Assembly: GCA_947652115.1 (NCBI GenBank)
Contig: OX393569.1
Coordinates: 22,318,896-22,382,895, forward strand
Reading direction: 5' to 3'
Origin: Blastomussa wellsi
Lineage: Eukaryota; Cnidaria; Anthozoa; Scleractinia; Plerogyridae
DNA: 64,000 nt
The notes beneath the pieces were generated by a model that did no database searches, had not been told where the DNA came from, and worked only from the letters and a program-made list of their open reading frames with translations. Shown here piece after piece: positions 24,582 to 37,400 of the stretch; the stretch's first letter is position 1, and each line of letters starts with the position of its first letter. Position numbers and translations under genes: made by a program.

Positions 24582-27500
24582 GTCGATCATCCAAACTGAT
24601 GTAATATGCAGAACAATCAGTGAAAAGAGCTTTGTATTCAACAAACATTATTTTAACTGAGTATTGTTTTCTCATTACTGGACTGTAGAAAATATTGCCA
24701 GTCATACCAAATCTGAAGCAATGCCTTTTGGTGTAACTGGGAAAATTTCATAGTGTGCAATTTGTTTTCCTTTAATATAAAGCCTTAGCATTGGCTGTAA
24801 ATGGTTTTGTTACAATAGCTAAATGTGTGGTTAAGGAACTCATTTCGATAATTATTGTCAAGTAATAATAATGTACTATATTGTATAACAAATAATGCAA
24901 GATTTAATATTAACATTTGCTTGTGTTATGCCTGTATGGCAAGGCTGTAAGAATGATTGACTTTTGGAGTGTCTGTCTTATAACAGTTTTAGCTAAAAAG
25001 CTTCTTGTCACCAAGAAATATTTCCAGTATAATACCAGTAATCAGATGTATGTATAGTCCACAAACATTATTAATAGATTAAAACAATCTAAAATAAAAT
25101 ATCAGAAGATTTAGCACTGAACAATTTAAAGTGATTCACTTACTTCTAATGACTGGAGGTCAGCTATGTGCTGCAGGTACAGATGATGGTTCATGAAGTT
25201 ATCTAAATACACCATTCAGTAGTACTTGCTCTTCATTGTACAACTTAGCAACCTAGTAAAAAGGGAACATATTGATCAGCTGTCTGATGATGACACAGAA
25301 ATTACTCTTACATTCTATACCTGCCAACATTTTCTTATCCAAAGGCGTGAGACCTTTTTACCCCAGAGGAGCCTGGATTTCCGAAAATGTCACGATGATT
25401 TCCGAACATTTCGGAATGTGGATGAAGATTTCCAAAGACGTATGAAGGTTTCCGATGACATTCCGCAGACCAAAACCATCGCGGCCTCTGGAAACGAGAT
25501 TGGTGTCCCGGTCCTGGTGTCCCAGTCACTCGTCCCCAGTGTCTTTGCTTCGAAAAATCAGAAATCTCGAGAAAAAGAATCGTCATTTATTCATTTTACA
25601 GAAAATTTCCATTTCTCGCATTGTTTGGAGATACATATATTTTTAAACGTGTTATTTAGAGCTATCGCAGCTCACATTTTCCATACAGGTGTGAGAATTT
25701 GGTTCGTAGGCGTGAGTTGGCATGAGATCAAAGTTTTTAGCCCGCAGGAGTGAGACTCACACATAAGGCGTGAGAGTTGGCAGGTATAACATTCCTACCA
25801 ACACTGGAAAAGCTGAACTCCCTCGCCCTTTTTCAGATGTAGTCTCACTTATGGGACGTAAAAATGGCAGGTACAAAAGGCAGGTCAAAGGTCACAGGTT
25901 ACAACTCATAGGTCAGACGAAAGAAAACTCAACAACAATTACAGAATCCAATATAGAAGGCAGGGGCCCTGTTACACTTTAAGGAGTTTGTAATTCTGTA
26001 ATTGTTGAGTTTCCCTTTTTTCTGACCTCTAAATTGTAACCTGTGACCTGCAGTTTGAACCTGCCAGATGTAAAAACTAGAATATTTTTCCTCAGAAGCC
26101 CAATAAAATTGGAATTCCTTTGTATTGGTTTGTTTGAAGATTGCATTTTACATAAATATTGAGATGGAGCTGCAATATTCTAAATGTACCAGCCAACCGC
26201 ATGAGATTTTGCTAACTCTGCTAAACTCAGTAAACCAGGCACAGTATGGGATACAAGACAACCTTTATTTATAACTATTATTGTATGGCCGTGTCTCACG
26301 TGGACTGGAAACTAGCGAATTCATGAATTTGATTGGCTAAAATCGATGACCACGGTCTAGATTTTCCCATCTAGACCAGCATCTAGACCGGTTGCATTTT
26401 GGGGTCAAAAAAGCTTGACAAGAATAAAAAGTAAAGATAAAACCAAAGTTTTGCAAATTTAAGTTCAGCTCATCTCTGTTCGCAAACAAAATGTCAGCAA
26501 GAATGAAGCAGTGTCGTTAAGCAAATTTAAGTTTCCGTTTGGCCATATAACAAACATCTTATTAATCGAGCTTAGTCGGTCTGTATGGGAGAATCTTGAC
26601 TGAGGTCGTGAGTACAGACCAAACGCATAATTGCATTCAAATGATTACCGGTATCAATAACAAGTATTTATTACAATATATAAATTACAAGTCTGCAAAA
26701 AACAGCCGGTCATCGGACATTTGTCCTGCAAATTTCAGGTTTTGACCAGCAAAAGCTTGTTCTGGTCGGACATCCTGACCGGCAGTCCTGATACAGATGA
26801 GGGGAAAAGTCAGTGAACTTTTTTTTATAGATATCAACCAGTTGATTTTTTTGTCTGACCAGACTGGCTTCTTGTCCGGTCAAATTTGTCCCTGGCCTGA
26901 CAAATGACCTCCCTTTTGACAAAAAAATATTTGCAGGCTTGAATTACCCCACTTCCTAATAAAATTACAAGAACTTAATTACATAGGAACAACAAAACCT
27001 TAAAACAAAACTAGCTGTCAAAGAACAAACAAAATTACCCCAGGTAATGTGCATCAATGTGTTCTGACAGTGTTCAACATGCCCTGCATGCCGTATTAAA
27101 TTACTGATCAATGAACTGCGATGGATCTGCGTGCTATTACGAAATCTACCTCGTGATAAAACAATGTTGCTTTAGTCCTGCACCCCCTACCATGCCTTCC
27201 TTTGCGATTTAGAACTGCTTCAGTCTAGACAACTGAGGCAATCCATATTCTGTTTAGAATGAAAAAAGAGGACTGCCTCTGGAGGTAGTCTACAAATACT
27301 TTCCAAACAAATTTTCCAAAAACCTTGTTTGGCTAAATGGTAAGTATGGTCCAAGGGTGGTCCATGGACCTGGGTGTAAAAAGAAACTGCTCTTGGAAGG
27401 CTGGGAATGCTATTTTGAATACCCCAGATTTGAAAATGGCCTTATGTGCCTCCCCCCCCCCCCATAAGTTAAGCCCTATTACAGCACTGACAGGGTGTTC

Positions 27501-28416
27501 CTTGGACCATGTTGATTACTGTGGTTCAATTTCATCAGTCCTTGATACAAATTGGTATAATAGTTCTGTTTGCTCTGATAGGTTTCTGGAAAAAACCCAA
27601 GCTAAGTGTAAACTGCACAACTATGTCTTTTTCTCTATAGTGATAATGTTAGCCAGTTTGCCTTGCCTGCCTTTTTTTTGCAATTTTATGTGCCATACTT
27701 TCAGCTTCCATAGGGAAGATGTCAGTGAGGTCACCCATGCCAACCTGAAAACTATTGGCTGGCTGGTCAAACAAAGAGTTCTTTTGTTTAACTTGTTGTT
27801 GCCTCCTCCACAGGCTTTTCCAAGGTTGCTAAGCGAGACGGAGTTGGACTTGAGTTGGACTTGAGTTGGACTTGGGAGCAAGTGCGAAGTGCGAGCGGTG
27901 GACGATGGGAAGGATTTTCTCCTCTTCCCGTCGCTCCCTTCGCATCACTCTTTCCTCAATAATTAACTAAAATATCCCCAGATAAGTTAACGCAAGGAAC
28001 TGGGGACGAGGCAGCATATAAATAACAAAAACAAAGTTTGTAGACAAATATCTTCCCTTATTGTTCTATGTAGAGAAGTTATTTTCTTCCCACTGCACGT
28101 ACTTGCAATTATGTGCCACTTTGGTGGGAAATCCTCATTGTGTGCGCTTGTTGCAGCAGGTTGGAGGGATCATGCTACTTCGTATGATGAATGACGTTTT
28201 CTTGAAAGATGTACCACGGAGAAGTATTTTTGGTGACTCCTTATATGACAAAATTACGATCCGCTGATATCCGCTTTTGCGCTCAAGGGATTTCCACCAA
28301 TCAGATGCTTTGTTAGAAGACGCGTGCATTTCAAACTCGTTCATCGTTCGCCGACAACAGCAGAAACAGGTGAACCACAAAGAAACAAAACATTACACTA
28401 ACTGTTTGGTGATATA
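24582..28416. other. spacer between the OAS fusion and the coiled-coil gene
   Basis: No supported gene. It holds the presumed 3' untranslated region of the upstream gene (to about 25100), a complete transposon-like element (25316-25788), a run of GTTGGACTTGA units at about 27840-27875, and a poly-C run near 27456. The last 150 bases probably contain the promoter and a short non-coding leader exon of the next gene (a possible donor is GAAACAG/GTGAACC near 28370). An open frame at 27337-27864 looks like chance. Confidence 0.45.
25316..25788. mobile_element. complete non-autonomous DNA element with 13-base terminal inverted repeats
   Basis: It starts TATACCTGCCAAC and ends with the exact complement GTTGGCAGGTATA. 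ACATTC lies directly outside both ends and may be a target duplication. The truncated copy at 9242-9652 also has ACATTC nearby, so the flank may instead belong to the element. The 175-codon open frame that overlaps it is derived from the repeat. Confidence 0.75.
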
Positions 28417-31400
28417 ATGTTAAGGAGCCCACTCGGAGATCAGGAAAATCTACCTATTGAGGTAACTTTTCGTTGTCTATTTTAGTTGCTTTCTGCGATC
28501 ATTACCAAGCTAAACTATTCTAATAAAGCTGTTTTAATTCTTCTTCAATTTCACAAATTTCGTAAACTTGGCTTTGCATGTAACTGCTGCTAAAATTTGA
28601 TCATTGATGATGAAATAAGCCTTGAATGTATTCATTATGCTTTTCAACAAATTGAACAGAGAATAATAAGCAGTCCTTTGAAAGAATTTCAAACCAAATT
28701 AAAGTTTTACTAATTGACAGTCTGCGCACAGTCTTGCAATCTCTTGATATAAAGATTAAATCAACAGTGAAATCCAAAATTAATCCTTCTATTATTTAAG
28801 AATACTTTACAGTTATTTCATTCTATTGCCTCAACCGCTAAGCAAAACTGTAGAGTTTGGTTTGTTGACATATCAAGAACACTATTTTGCAAGTTTGGTA
28901 ATTCAAAACCCTTGTGTATTAATATAACAGAACCCCCATCCTTTTTCTAATACTTCTGTACACTTCTGCTTTACTCAAAGACAAAAGGCCAACATCCATT
29001 TCATTGCACAACATGTAACAAAACTTTAATGTTTTAGATTTGATTGATTGACAGGTAGCAGCTCTGATCACGCCATCCAGACACCCACTAAAGAGTGTTG
29101 TAGACAGTCGTGTAAACAATGTTACTCCAACCAGACTGCAACATTCAGACATTTCAACAAAGATATTGTTCAAACGTAAACAACATTCCAAGAGGCTTAG
29201 TGCCCCATTGCGGCATGTGGTTCCCAGGCTTGTCAAGACACTGGCACCATCTCCAGTTCACGAGGATTGTCTAAATAAAGACAACAACAGCAGTCATGGT
29301 TTTCCTTCTTCTAAAGACAGAGATGTATCTGTAGAGGATTTCACAGAAAAAGTTGTTGGAAACATTGTGAAAGAAGTAGAAAAGGTTTGAATACTCTGTT
29401 TTCCTATTAAGATTTAACACACATTTTTATATGCCTGGATGTCTATAAAATCACAACTTGAATACATGTCAAACTGATTTTCAATTTACTTATCTGAAAA
29501 TAAGAACCAGTTTATAATTGACTAAACAAAAGTAATCATATCTTTCCACATAGAAAGTTGAAATTGATTTGCATCCTTTTTGACAACAGTCCTCATGTCA
29601 CTAAGGTACATGTATGTTAATAATTTGTTTTTGCCTGTCAGGAGAGCATAATTCAAATTAAATTTTACTGTTTTATTGAATAATTATCCAAGTTCAGATC
29701 TATTATGACATTGGTTTCAATTGTAAAAAAACCTACAGTAATTTGATTGAGACATCTGGCAGGTGTAAACAGTATTGAGTCACTGAAAATGCACGGATTT
29801 ATATGTTGTTTTGACTGATAAGAGTAAAATAAAATTAAATTTTACTAAATGTAAATTGTAATAATTTTATTATTTATTTAAAGTGTGTTTTCTAATACAA
29901 AAAAGGAAATATTCCTATTTATTAAAAAATATTAATTATTCAAAAACGGCTTCACATTCAACACCTGTTCAAGGTCAACAAATTTAAAAATTCAAAACAG
30001 TTGAAATTAGCATAATAAATTAATGAAACATATTTTCTTTACAAACACCAGGCTGATAGTCTTGATCAGAATGAATCAAAACTGAAGACAGATTCCTTGA
30101 CCAGGAAAATGGAAGCTAATGAGTCAATAATTCTGCAGATGAATAAGGAAAGATTACGACTCGAGAGGCAGTTATCTCAGCTGATGAAGGCAAGTTGTTT
30201 TTAATCATTCTGTTATTAAACAGATATTTTCCTCCCAGAAATATATACATGTCTGATAAATTGTGTTTACTGGACTGGTATAACTAACAAGGGTTATTGG
30301 TGGGCATCTTGGTGAACTTTAAATGTTGTGGCAAACATGATCATGCATAATAAGTATTATTATATTAGCCATCAGGTATCAGGTATCATGGTCAAGTGAT
30401 GTTTCACCTGCATGCAACAATAATTATCAAAAATGTTTTAAACTGGCAAATGGTAAAAACAAGTAAGAGCATTTCCGCTCATGAAAAGCAGCAGTGTATA
30501 AAAATAGAGCCACCTGGCAAGTAAGTTGTTTTACTCCGACCACAGAACATATTTCAGGGATACCGGGATAAGCTCCGGCCTGATGGGCCACTAGGCTCAT
30601 ATACAGACTTCACCATTAGCTAGAGATCTATGTGGAAAGTTTATTGGAACTTACCAGCAAGAGAAAAAGGATTAGCTGAGTGTAAAGATTTATAATGCAT
30701 TACCTTTCAGGATCATTTAAGAACTAAAAACCTACTGAATGCTTCCACCACAACCACAACAAACTCTGCTGCACTTCAAAGCCAATTAGCATTAAAAACA
30801 AAAGAGCTTCTTGAGCTTAAAGGGCAGTGTGATCAGTTACAAGAGATGGTATTAGAACTTCCTGGTTTGAGGAAGGACTTACAGAAAAGCAGACAGGAGA
30901 TGAAGGGCGTGAGTGAAGTTCTGTTCGCAAGCCGGAAAGAAGCTGCCCGACTGAAAGATCATGTGGCTGAACTAAAAAAACAAATAAAAAGCAAGGAGAA
31001 TCTTTGTGAGAATTACGACAAGCTTCAAGAGACTTTAGCAAACATAACACAAGAAAGAGAAAAATTCAATTCTGAAATAGAAAGACTGACTAAACTTGTG
31101 GAACAGAAGGACAATGAAGCCCAAAGAAACAGAAGTCATTGTATTACGTTAAGAGGACTAGTGGATAGGCTAGAGGTAAGAACCCCAAATATTTTGTAGC
31201 ATAAAATGGCCTTAATTGGCTTATCAATGCTGAGAATGGTCATTGTCCACTGATAATTAAAAGAATCTCTGCTCCTGAGACAAGTTGACATTGAGTTGTT
31301 GTAAATAATGCATAAATGACAAATTTTACTGGACGAGAGAGAAACAACATTTATGATAATAATAAATAGGATTATCATTATTTATATGATAACCAAATCA

Positions 31401-34400
31401 ATGCATGTGCAATCAGCTATGGTTTATTGTGCAATAGACCACAAGTTACTATGGTTTATAGGCTGATAAACCACTTGGGATGTTGGTAGAATACTTAAAG
31501 AATTTGTGAATCACTCGTCTGCGGCTTGTGATTTACAAATTCTTCTTGTGTTCTACGACCATCCCGCGTGGTTTATCAGCCTATAAACCATAGTAACTTG
31601 TGGTCTATTGCTTAATAATTTTTCTTGGTACTGACATCTTTTTTATGTGTTTGTGATGTCCAATTGTTTCACAACAGAAAAACCTCCATCTCTGCTTCCT
31701 ATTGGGCTAACACTTGCATGTCATAAAATGCGGTGGTGTGCAATAATTTTCTCTGTTTATTGAAAGTAAAATAACACATTAAATTTGTCACGCTTCAAGG
31801 ATGGACGCAAATGGTAGTAGGTAAAGTCTGTATTCAAGCCTAAGTGGCTCATCAGGCTGGAGCTTATCACCGGTTTCCTAAGTAGGAAGCGACTAGGAGT
31901 ATTTCTACTCCCCCACTGGATGGGATGCTAGTCCATCGCATGGTTACCCCCAGCAGTAAATTCGCCAGTACCCATTTATACACCTGCAGGGGTTTCAAAA
32001 TGTTTTGAAGTAGGTGTCATCGACTGTAAGAGTAGGCAGCTGTTATAAGTGACCTGTTTGGTCACAAGCTGATTGCTATGACCAGAGTAGCCGGCTGCAT
32101 AATAGTCAAGTAGCTGGTGGAACTCCAGCAGCCACCACCTTGTTTTGAAACCCCTGCACCTGGGTGGAGAGAGGCACCATGAGAGTTAAGTGTCTTGCCC
32201 AAAAACACAACACAATGTCCCCGGCCAGGGCTTGAACCTGGACCGCTCGATCTGGAGGCGAGTACACTAACCATTTAGGCCATCGCGCCTCCCTTGTGCA
32301 GTAAAATTTGTTATTTAAGGCATTATTTGAAACAACGTAACATCAACTTGTGTCAAGAGCAGAGATTCCCTTTAAAGAAATGAAATTTGTTTCATTCTTG
32401 TTACTACCGGTAAGTTACTATGTACTGCCTTAAAGGTTTTGAGTTATCTGCTGTTTATTCCATTACAGAATGCTTCTTCAGAAGCAGAGAAATATGTGGC
32501 CTTGAGTAAGGAGAATGAAACAGTACTTCAATATCAGGTGATCTGTTGTCTATTTTTTTACTTTTATGGTGAAGCACATACAGGGTATCACCTGACCATA
32601 GGAACTATACAGGTCTCTTCTTGACATTTGGCAACTTTTGCAGCAAATTTTGTCGGCATTAATCACCTGACCATAGGAACTATACAGGTCTCTTCTTGAC
32701 ATTTGGCAACTTTTGCAGCAAATTTTGTCGGCATTAATCACCTGCCCATAGGAACTATACAGGTCTATTCTTGACATTTGGAAACTTTTGCAGCAATTTT
32801 GTCGACATTAATCACCTGAGCATAGGATCTATACTACAGGTCTCTTCTTGACATTTGGCAACTTTTGCAGCAAATCTTGTCGGCATTAATCACCTGATTA
32901 TAGGAACTATACAGCTCTCTTCTTGTCATTTGGCACCTTTTGTAGCAATTGTCGACATTAATACATTGCTGTCAACAGTAATTAAAAATTAACATAACTG
33001 CAATATTCAAGAAGAGTGTAAAGATCATTCCATGTTTCTTTAGTTAATATTATACTGCTGAGTGAGGATACTATATATAATTTCTTCTTGTACCTTTATC
33101 AGATAGATGAACTAAGTTTGTCATTAGAGACAAACTCGCAGCTTCTGGAAGAAAGCAAAAAACACTGTATGGATAGAGATGATGAACTCAGAAAGTCAAG
33201 GTAATAGTCGTACAATAATTCCCTTTCACTACAATGGAACATTAAAGGAGCTATGTCATGGTTTTTGGCCTTTGAAAAATTTAGGCTAAAAATTCGTCAT
33301 TTGTAATCCGCCTCAATCTTAACAAATTAATGAATGTCCAATAGTAGCGATTAAGTAGGAATGGTTTTTATGCGAATGCAGCCATAACACTACTGGAACA
33401 AAGACCTGGAACAAAGAACCTTGTGGGTTAGCCCACAAACGGCCGCTCTCATGTGGCTTTGATAGCTCAGTTGGTAGAGCACTGCACCGGTAACGCAGAG
33501 GCCGTGGGTTCAAATCCCGTTCAAAGCCCGAAATTTTCTTTTCAGGTCTTTGTTCCAGTAGTGTTATGGCTGCATTCGCATAAAAACCATACCTGTCTCA
33601 ATCTTGACCATCCTTAACCATCCTAATTCCTTTTTGGTTTAGTGTCACCTCTTTGGTGTTTATCTTCCTTAGTGAACTCTTCTGTTATTTTGAGGTTTAC
33701 TTCATTTTAAGGAGAATTTGGTTCATCACAAAAATGACTCAAAATATTGTGATGGAGCTTGTTTAGGTAAAAAGTTTGTTTTTCCACTGGTGCTGACCTA
33801 GGATATGGGACATGTCTTTTCCCTGATCCCTTAGTTTACCACTTAGCTCTTGAAAATAAAAAGGTGACAGATGCATTTTAACAAAGTGGGCTTTTATCTC
33901 ACACTGTTACTGTAATTGATATCTTTTCTAATGAATTTTTCATTGAGTGGTAATATATGGCAGCCGCAGAGAGCTTCATGTAATGCAATTTTTATTTTCA
34001 GCGAAAGCAAGCAGGACCTGAAAGAGCAGTGCGAGAAACTAGTAGGACACATTGATTATCTTACAGCAGAACTTGACATTCATAAAATGGAAATCTCAAG
34101 GCAAGAGGATGTTATCAACAGACAACAGAGAGAAATAAATGATCTGAAAGTTAAGCTTGCAAACTCTCTGGAACAAATAGAGGTATACATCAGCTGAACC
34201 ACTGAAATATATTTTGTGAAATTTTAAGTGTGGCCTTAATGCAAAAATCTTTTTTAAATTTTTCAGTGGCTTCCAGACACATGATGTTGCTATTCACCTT
34301 ACTGCCCCACTGTTGCAGTCCTATTTGCTATGTACATTCTTACTTTTGCATCAACCTTGTACACATGTAACAAACTTGATCATGATCTCAAAGTACATTA

Positions 34401-37400
34401 TTTGGAAAATGATAATACGTTATTAGCGACAAGTGGCAAATTGTTGAAATATGTACTTACAGAAATGCTATGGATGTTGGGGTTTTTTTAATCTCGACAC
34501 TTTTCTCCTTACTAGGACAGTGTGTGAACATGTTAAATGAACTGGTTGGGCAAATTGTGATCACTTGTGTTTTGATATTCATTGTTGTGTAGTACATTCA
34601 GTCTCAACAACAAGAGATGGATGAATTTACTGAAGAAGAGCGAAGAACTCTCGAGGTTACAGTGTGTGAAATGGAAAACCAGGTAATAACCCATTTATTC
34701 TCAGATATGGTCATCAGTATCTACAAGTAGTTGAAAGTAACGACCCAGACGTTTGTCTCGAATAGCTATTTGCTGTCGCTACTGAAATGTCTGCTTAATA
34801 AGCGTTGACACTTCGAGGAATATTGCACTGATGCAGCGCCATTTTAATATGCTGATCTACGATAAGGAATCGTGCTGAAGATGTCTTGTTTCACTTCACT
34901 AAACTACGTGCTGTCTTCCTATGGTTTTGCAGTTAAAACTTAACAAACTGGAGAAGACTGAATTGGATGCATCTTTGAGGAACAAGTCTGAGAAATATGA
35001 AGAACTTGTAGAAGAAGTGAAACATTCAAGGTAGCTAACGCAATCACGTGACTATATAGCAGTCTCTACGGAATACGACAGAGAAATCAATTTCTTGATA
35101 GAACAATCTTCCTTACTGTACATGTGCTGAAAGTGAGAAATGATCATCGCAGTTAATTTCCAATTTAAGCAACTGGAATAAAGAGGCCTGAAAAAATCAG
35201 GGCCTGAACGTGTAACTGCGATAATCATTTCTCACTTTCATCAATATCCGTAGTTCATATATGAATTATTTCATATGTTGTATGGCTGTACATGCGCTGT
35301 TTGTTTTCAGGGACCTTTTACAAGATAAACAAGAGGAACTGGACGCTACTCAGTCCCAGGCTCACTGGATTGTCTTGCAGCAGGAGGCAATTATAGAGGA
35401 CACCGCAAAAGAACTGAACGAGATCTCGAATCTAGTCAATGAATTGCTCTGGAAATTCAGGATAGAGTCTTCTCTGGAAGAGGTATAGAAATAATTTTAA
35501 GAAATAATTTTAGTGACTAAGCTAGTTTCTACAACAATTTGCTGAATTTGATCATATTTGAAAATTGCTTTCATCTTTTTACTTCTCTTTAAGGTCGATG
35601 GCGAAGAGAATTTGACGCCGGAAGTGTCTACAGAAAGAAGTCCAGGAAGCAACTCAAAGAAGTCTCTTGTAAAATGTGTTTTGGAAGCACGAGCGATGAG
35701 AGACAACGAGCTGGAATTAAAGCCTGTGAGTCAAATGTGTTAGTGTTATGAAGTGCGGGTGTACACGTCAGTTTGAATGAAATCTTGCGAAGTTTTAAGA
35801 AGGAACTGAAAAGAGAAAAATTGGTTTGGAGTGTCACCAGACAGTTGACCTCACCCCAGGTTGGAAGGGAATCTTCAACATTTCATATTTTCCTAAATTT
35901 TACTAATCCTTTGAGAAAAAAATCTCTCTTTCCAAAAACACCCAAAAATCACCCCAAAACATAGATTCACGTTTTGAGCGTAGAAATTTGGATTGCTTGA
36001 AATTCAAACAAGATATTTGCACAGAACCCATGTTAGGGGACGAACAGCTTTCAGGTTTACCCCCGCCTCAATTGAAAATAAAAAGCCCCACCTTATGCAA
36101 AACGACGACACCGCCAATGAAGGTGCCCGTGAAAATGCGCGTCTAGCCTCGGCTGCAAGAGGACACGATTTTTTCGGCTCTAGTTTCATAATGGTGTCAA
36201 ACCCCCGCCAAAACTCGTGCGCAGGCTTACGTATATTTGAATGTGTGTCTCTGCTAGCTATGTTATAACAATAGCTAGTGGTGGAAAAGCGAGCAAAACT
36301 AGTGCTTCAAAGTCGCTGATTGGATTAGCATTGGTTTGACATTGCTTTTTACATCTCAGCCGGAGGCACATTACAACAAATTAAGTCCCATTCCTGAAGT
36401 AACCGAAGAAGATCAAGAATGTCCTCAAACTTCGAAAGATGAAGAAAAACCGCCGTCATTGACCGAGCAGGCACTGGAACTAAAACAAGCCCTGCAACAG
36501 CTAGCGGAGATTTGTGGATACCAAGCAGCCTCTGCCCAGACGCAAAACACGGTCAGGAGACTGGAAAAAGAGAGGTGCGTTGCAGTATAATTCGATCGAC
36601 AAAAAACGGGGAAATATTTGTCAATGAACGGTAACAAAATCAAATGGAAGTTACATGTCCTGAGTTGTCTCACAATGTTTCTGTGAGTTTTGACGCCCAG
36701 GTCCTTTCCTCCTTTGAGCTCGGGCTAGGAATGAAGCCTTCGAAAAATTGGTCTGGGAAAGAATAAACGGCTTCTGCGTTCCATCCCTATTGAGACAATA
36801 TAAAGATTGACCAATCGCATGCTTTCATCGGATGTCGAAATAGACACTACTTTCAGTCATGGTGCCAGCCTTGATGGACCAGTGTTGAACAAGGCTGTAA
36901 TGTCGGACCTGTAGAATATCAGATTTCCTTCTTTGTTAACAGAGCGCGGAATTGTGTTTTCTTTTTTTGCATGATGCTGTAACTTTCCTCCTTTTATATA
37001 CGATTTACCCAGGGTTTTGTTAGAAGAACAGCACAAGTCTTCTCTTCAAAAGGTCATGTCACTACTTGAAGACACAAGAACATCTGAAAACAGTCTGCGC
37101 CGGGAAATCTCACGAAAAAACAGCCAGATGTCTGCACTACAACAGCAACTGGAGGAAAGCAGAAACAACCTACAGCACTCCTTTAGAAAACTTGAATCAC
37201 TCAGTGAGCAGTGTGAAAAGGCGATTGACCAAAAGGCTAGAATATTGGTAACTTTACAGACTACTGTTTACTGCAGTAATGCCGCATTCTTCATGACTAC
37301 CTTTCACAATGGAAAAGATTAAATTATGTTTCACGTCTTTTTGAGGTTTTCTGCTACTTTAATTTCTTCGTGCCGCAAACTGCCCAGACAAATAGCCGTG

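Noticed and set aside
25226..25753. 175-codon open frame on the plus strand
   Set aside because: Most of it lies inside the transposon-like element 25316-25788 and follows its repeat sequence rather than a protein family.
27337..27864. 175-codon open frame on the plus strand
   Set aside because: It runs through a poly-C stretch and repeat-like sequence, shows no domain and no splice context, and ends in the tandem GTTGGACTTGA run. Chance frame.
32550..32777. Repetitive open frame with YSSYGQVI motifs
   Set aside because: It is the translation of the 75-base minisatellite, not a protein-coding exon.
32585..32963. Tandem array considered as CRISPR-like
   Set aside because: Units are contiguous with no unique spacers and the DNA is animal. 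No cas-like genes are present.
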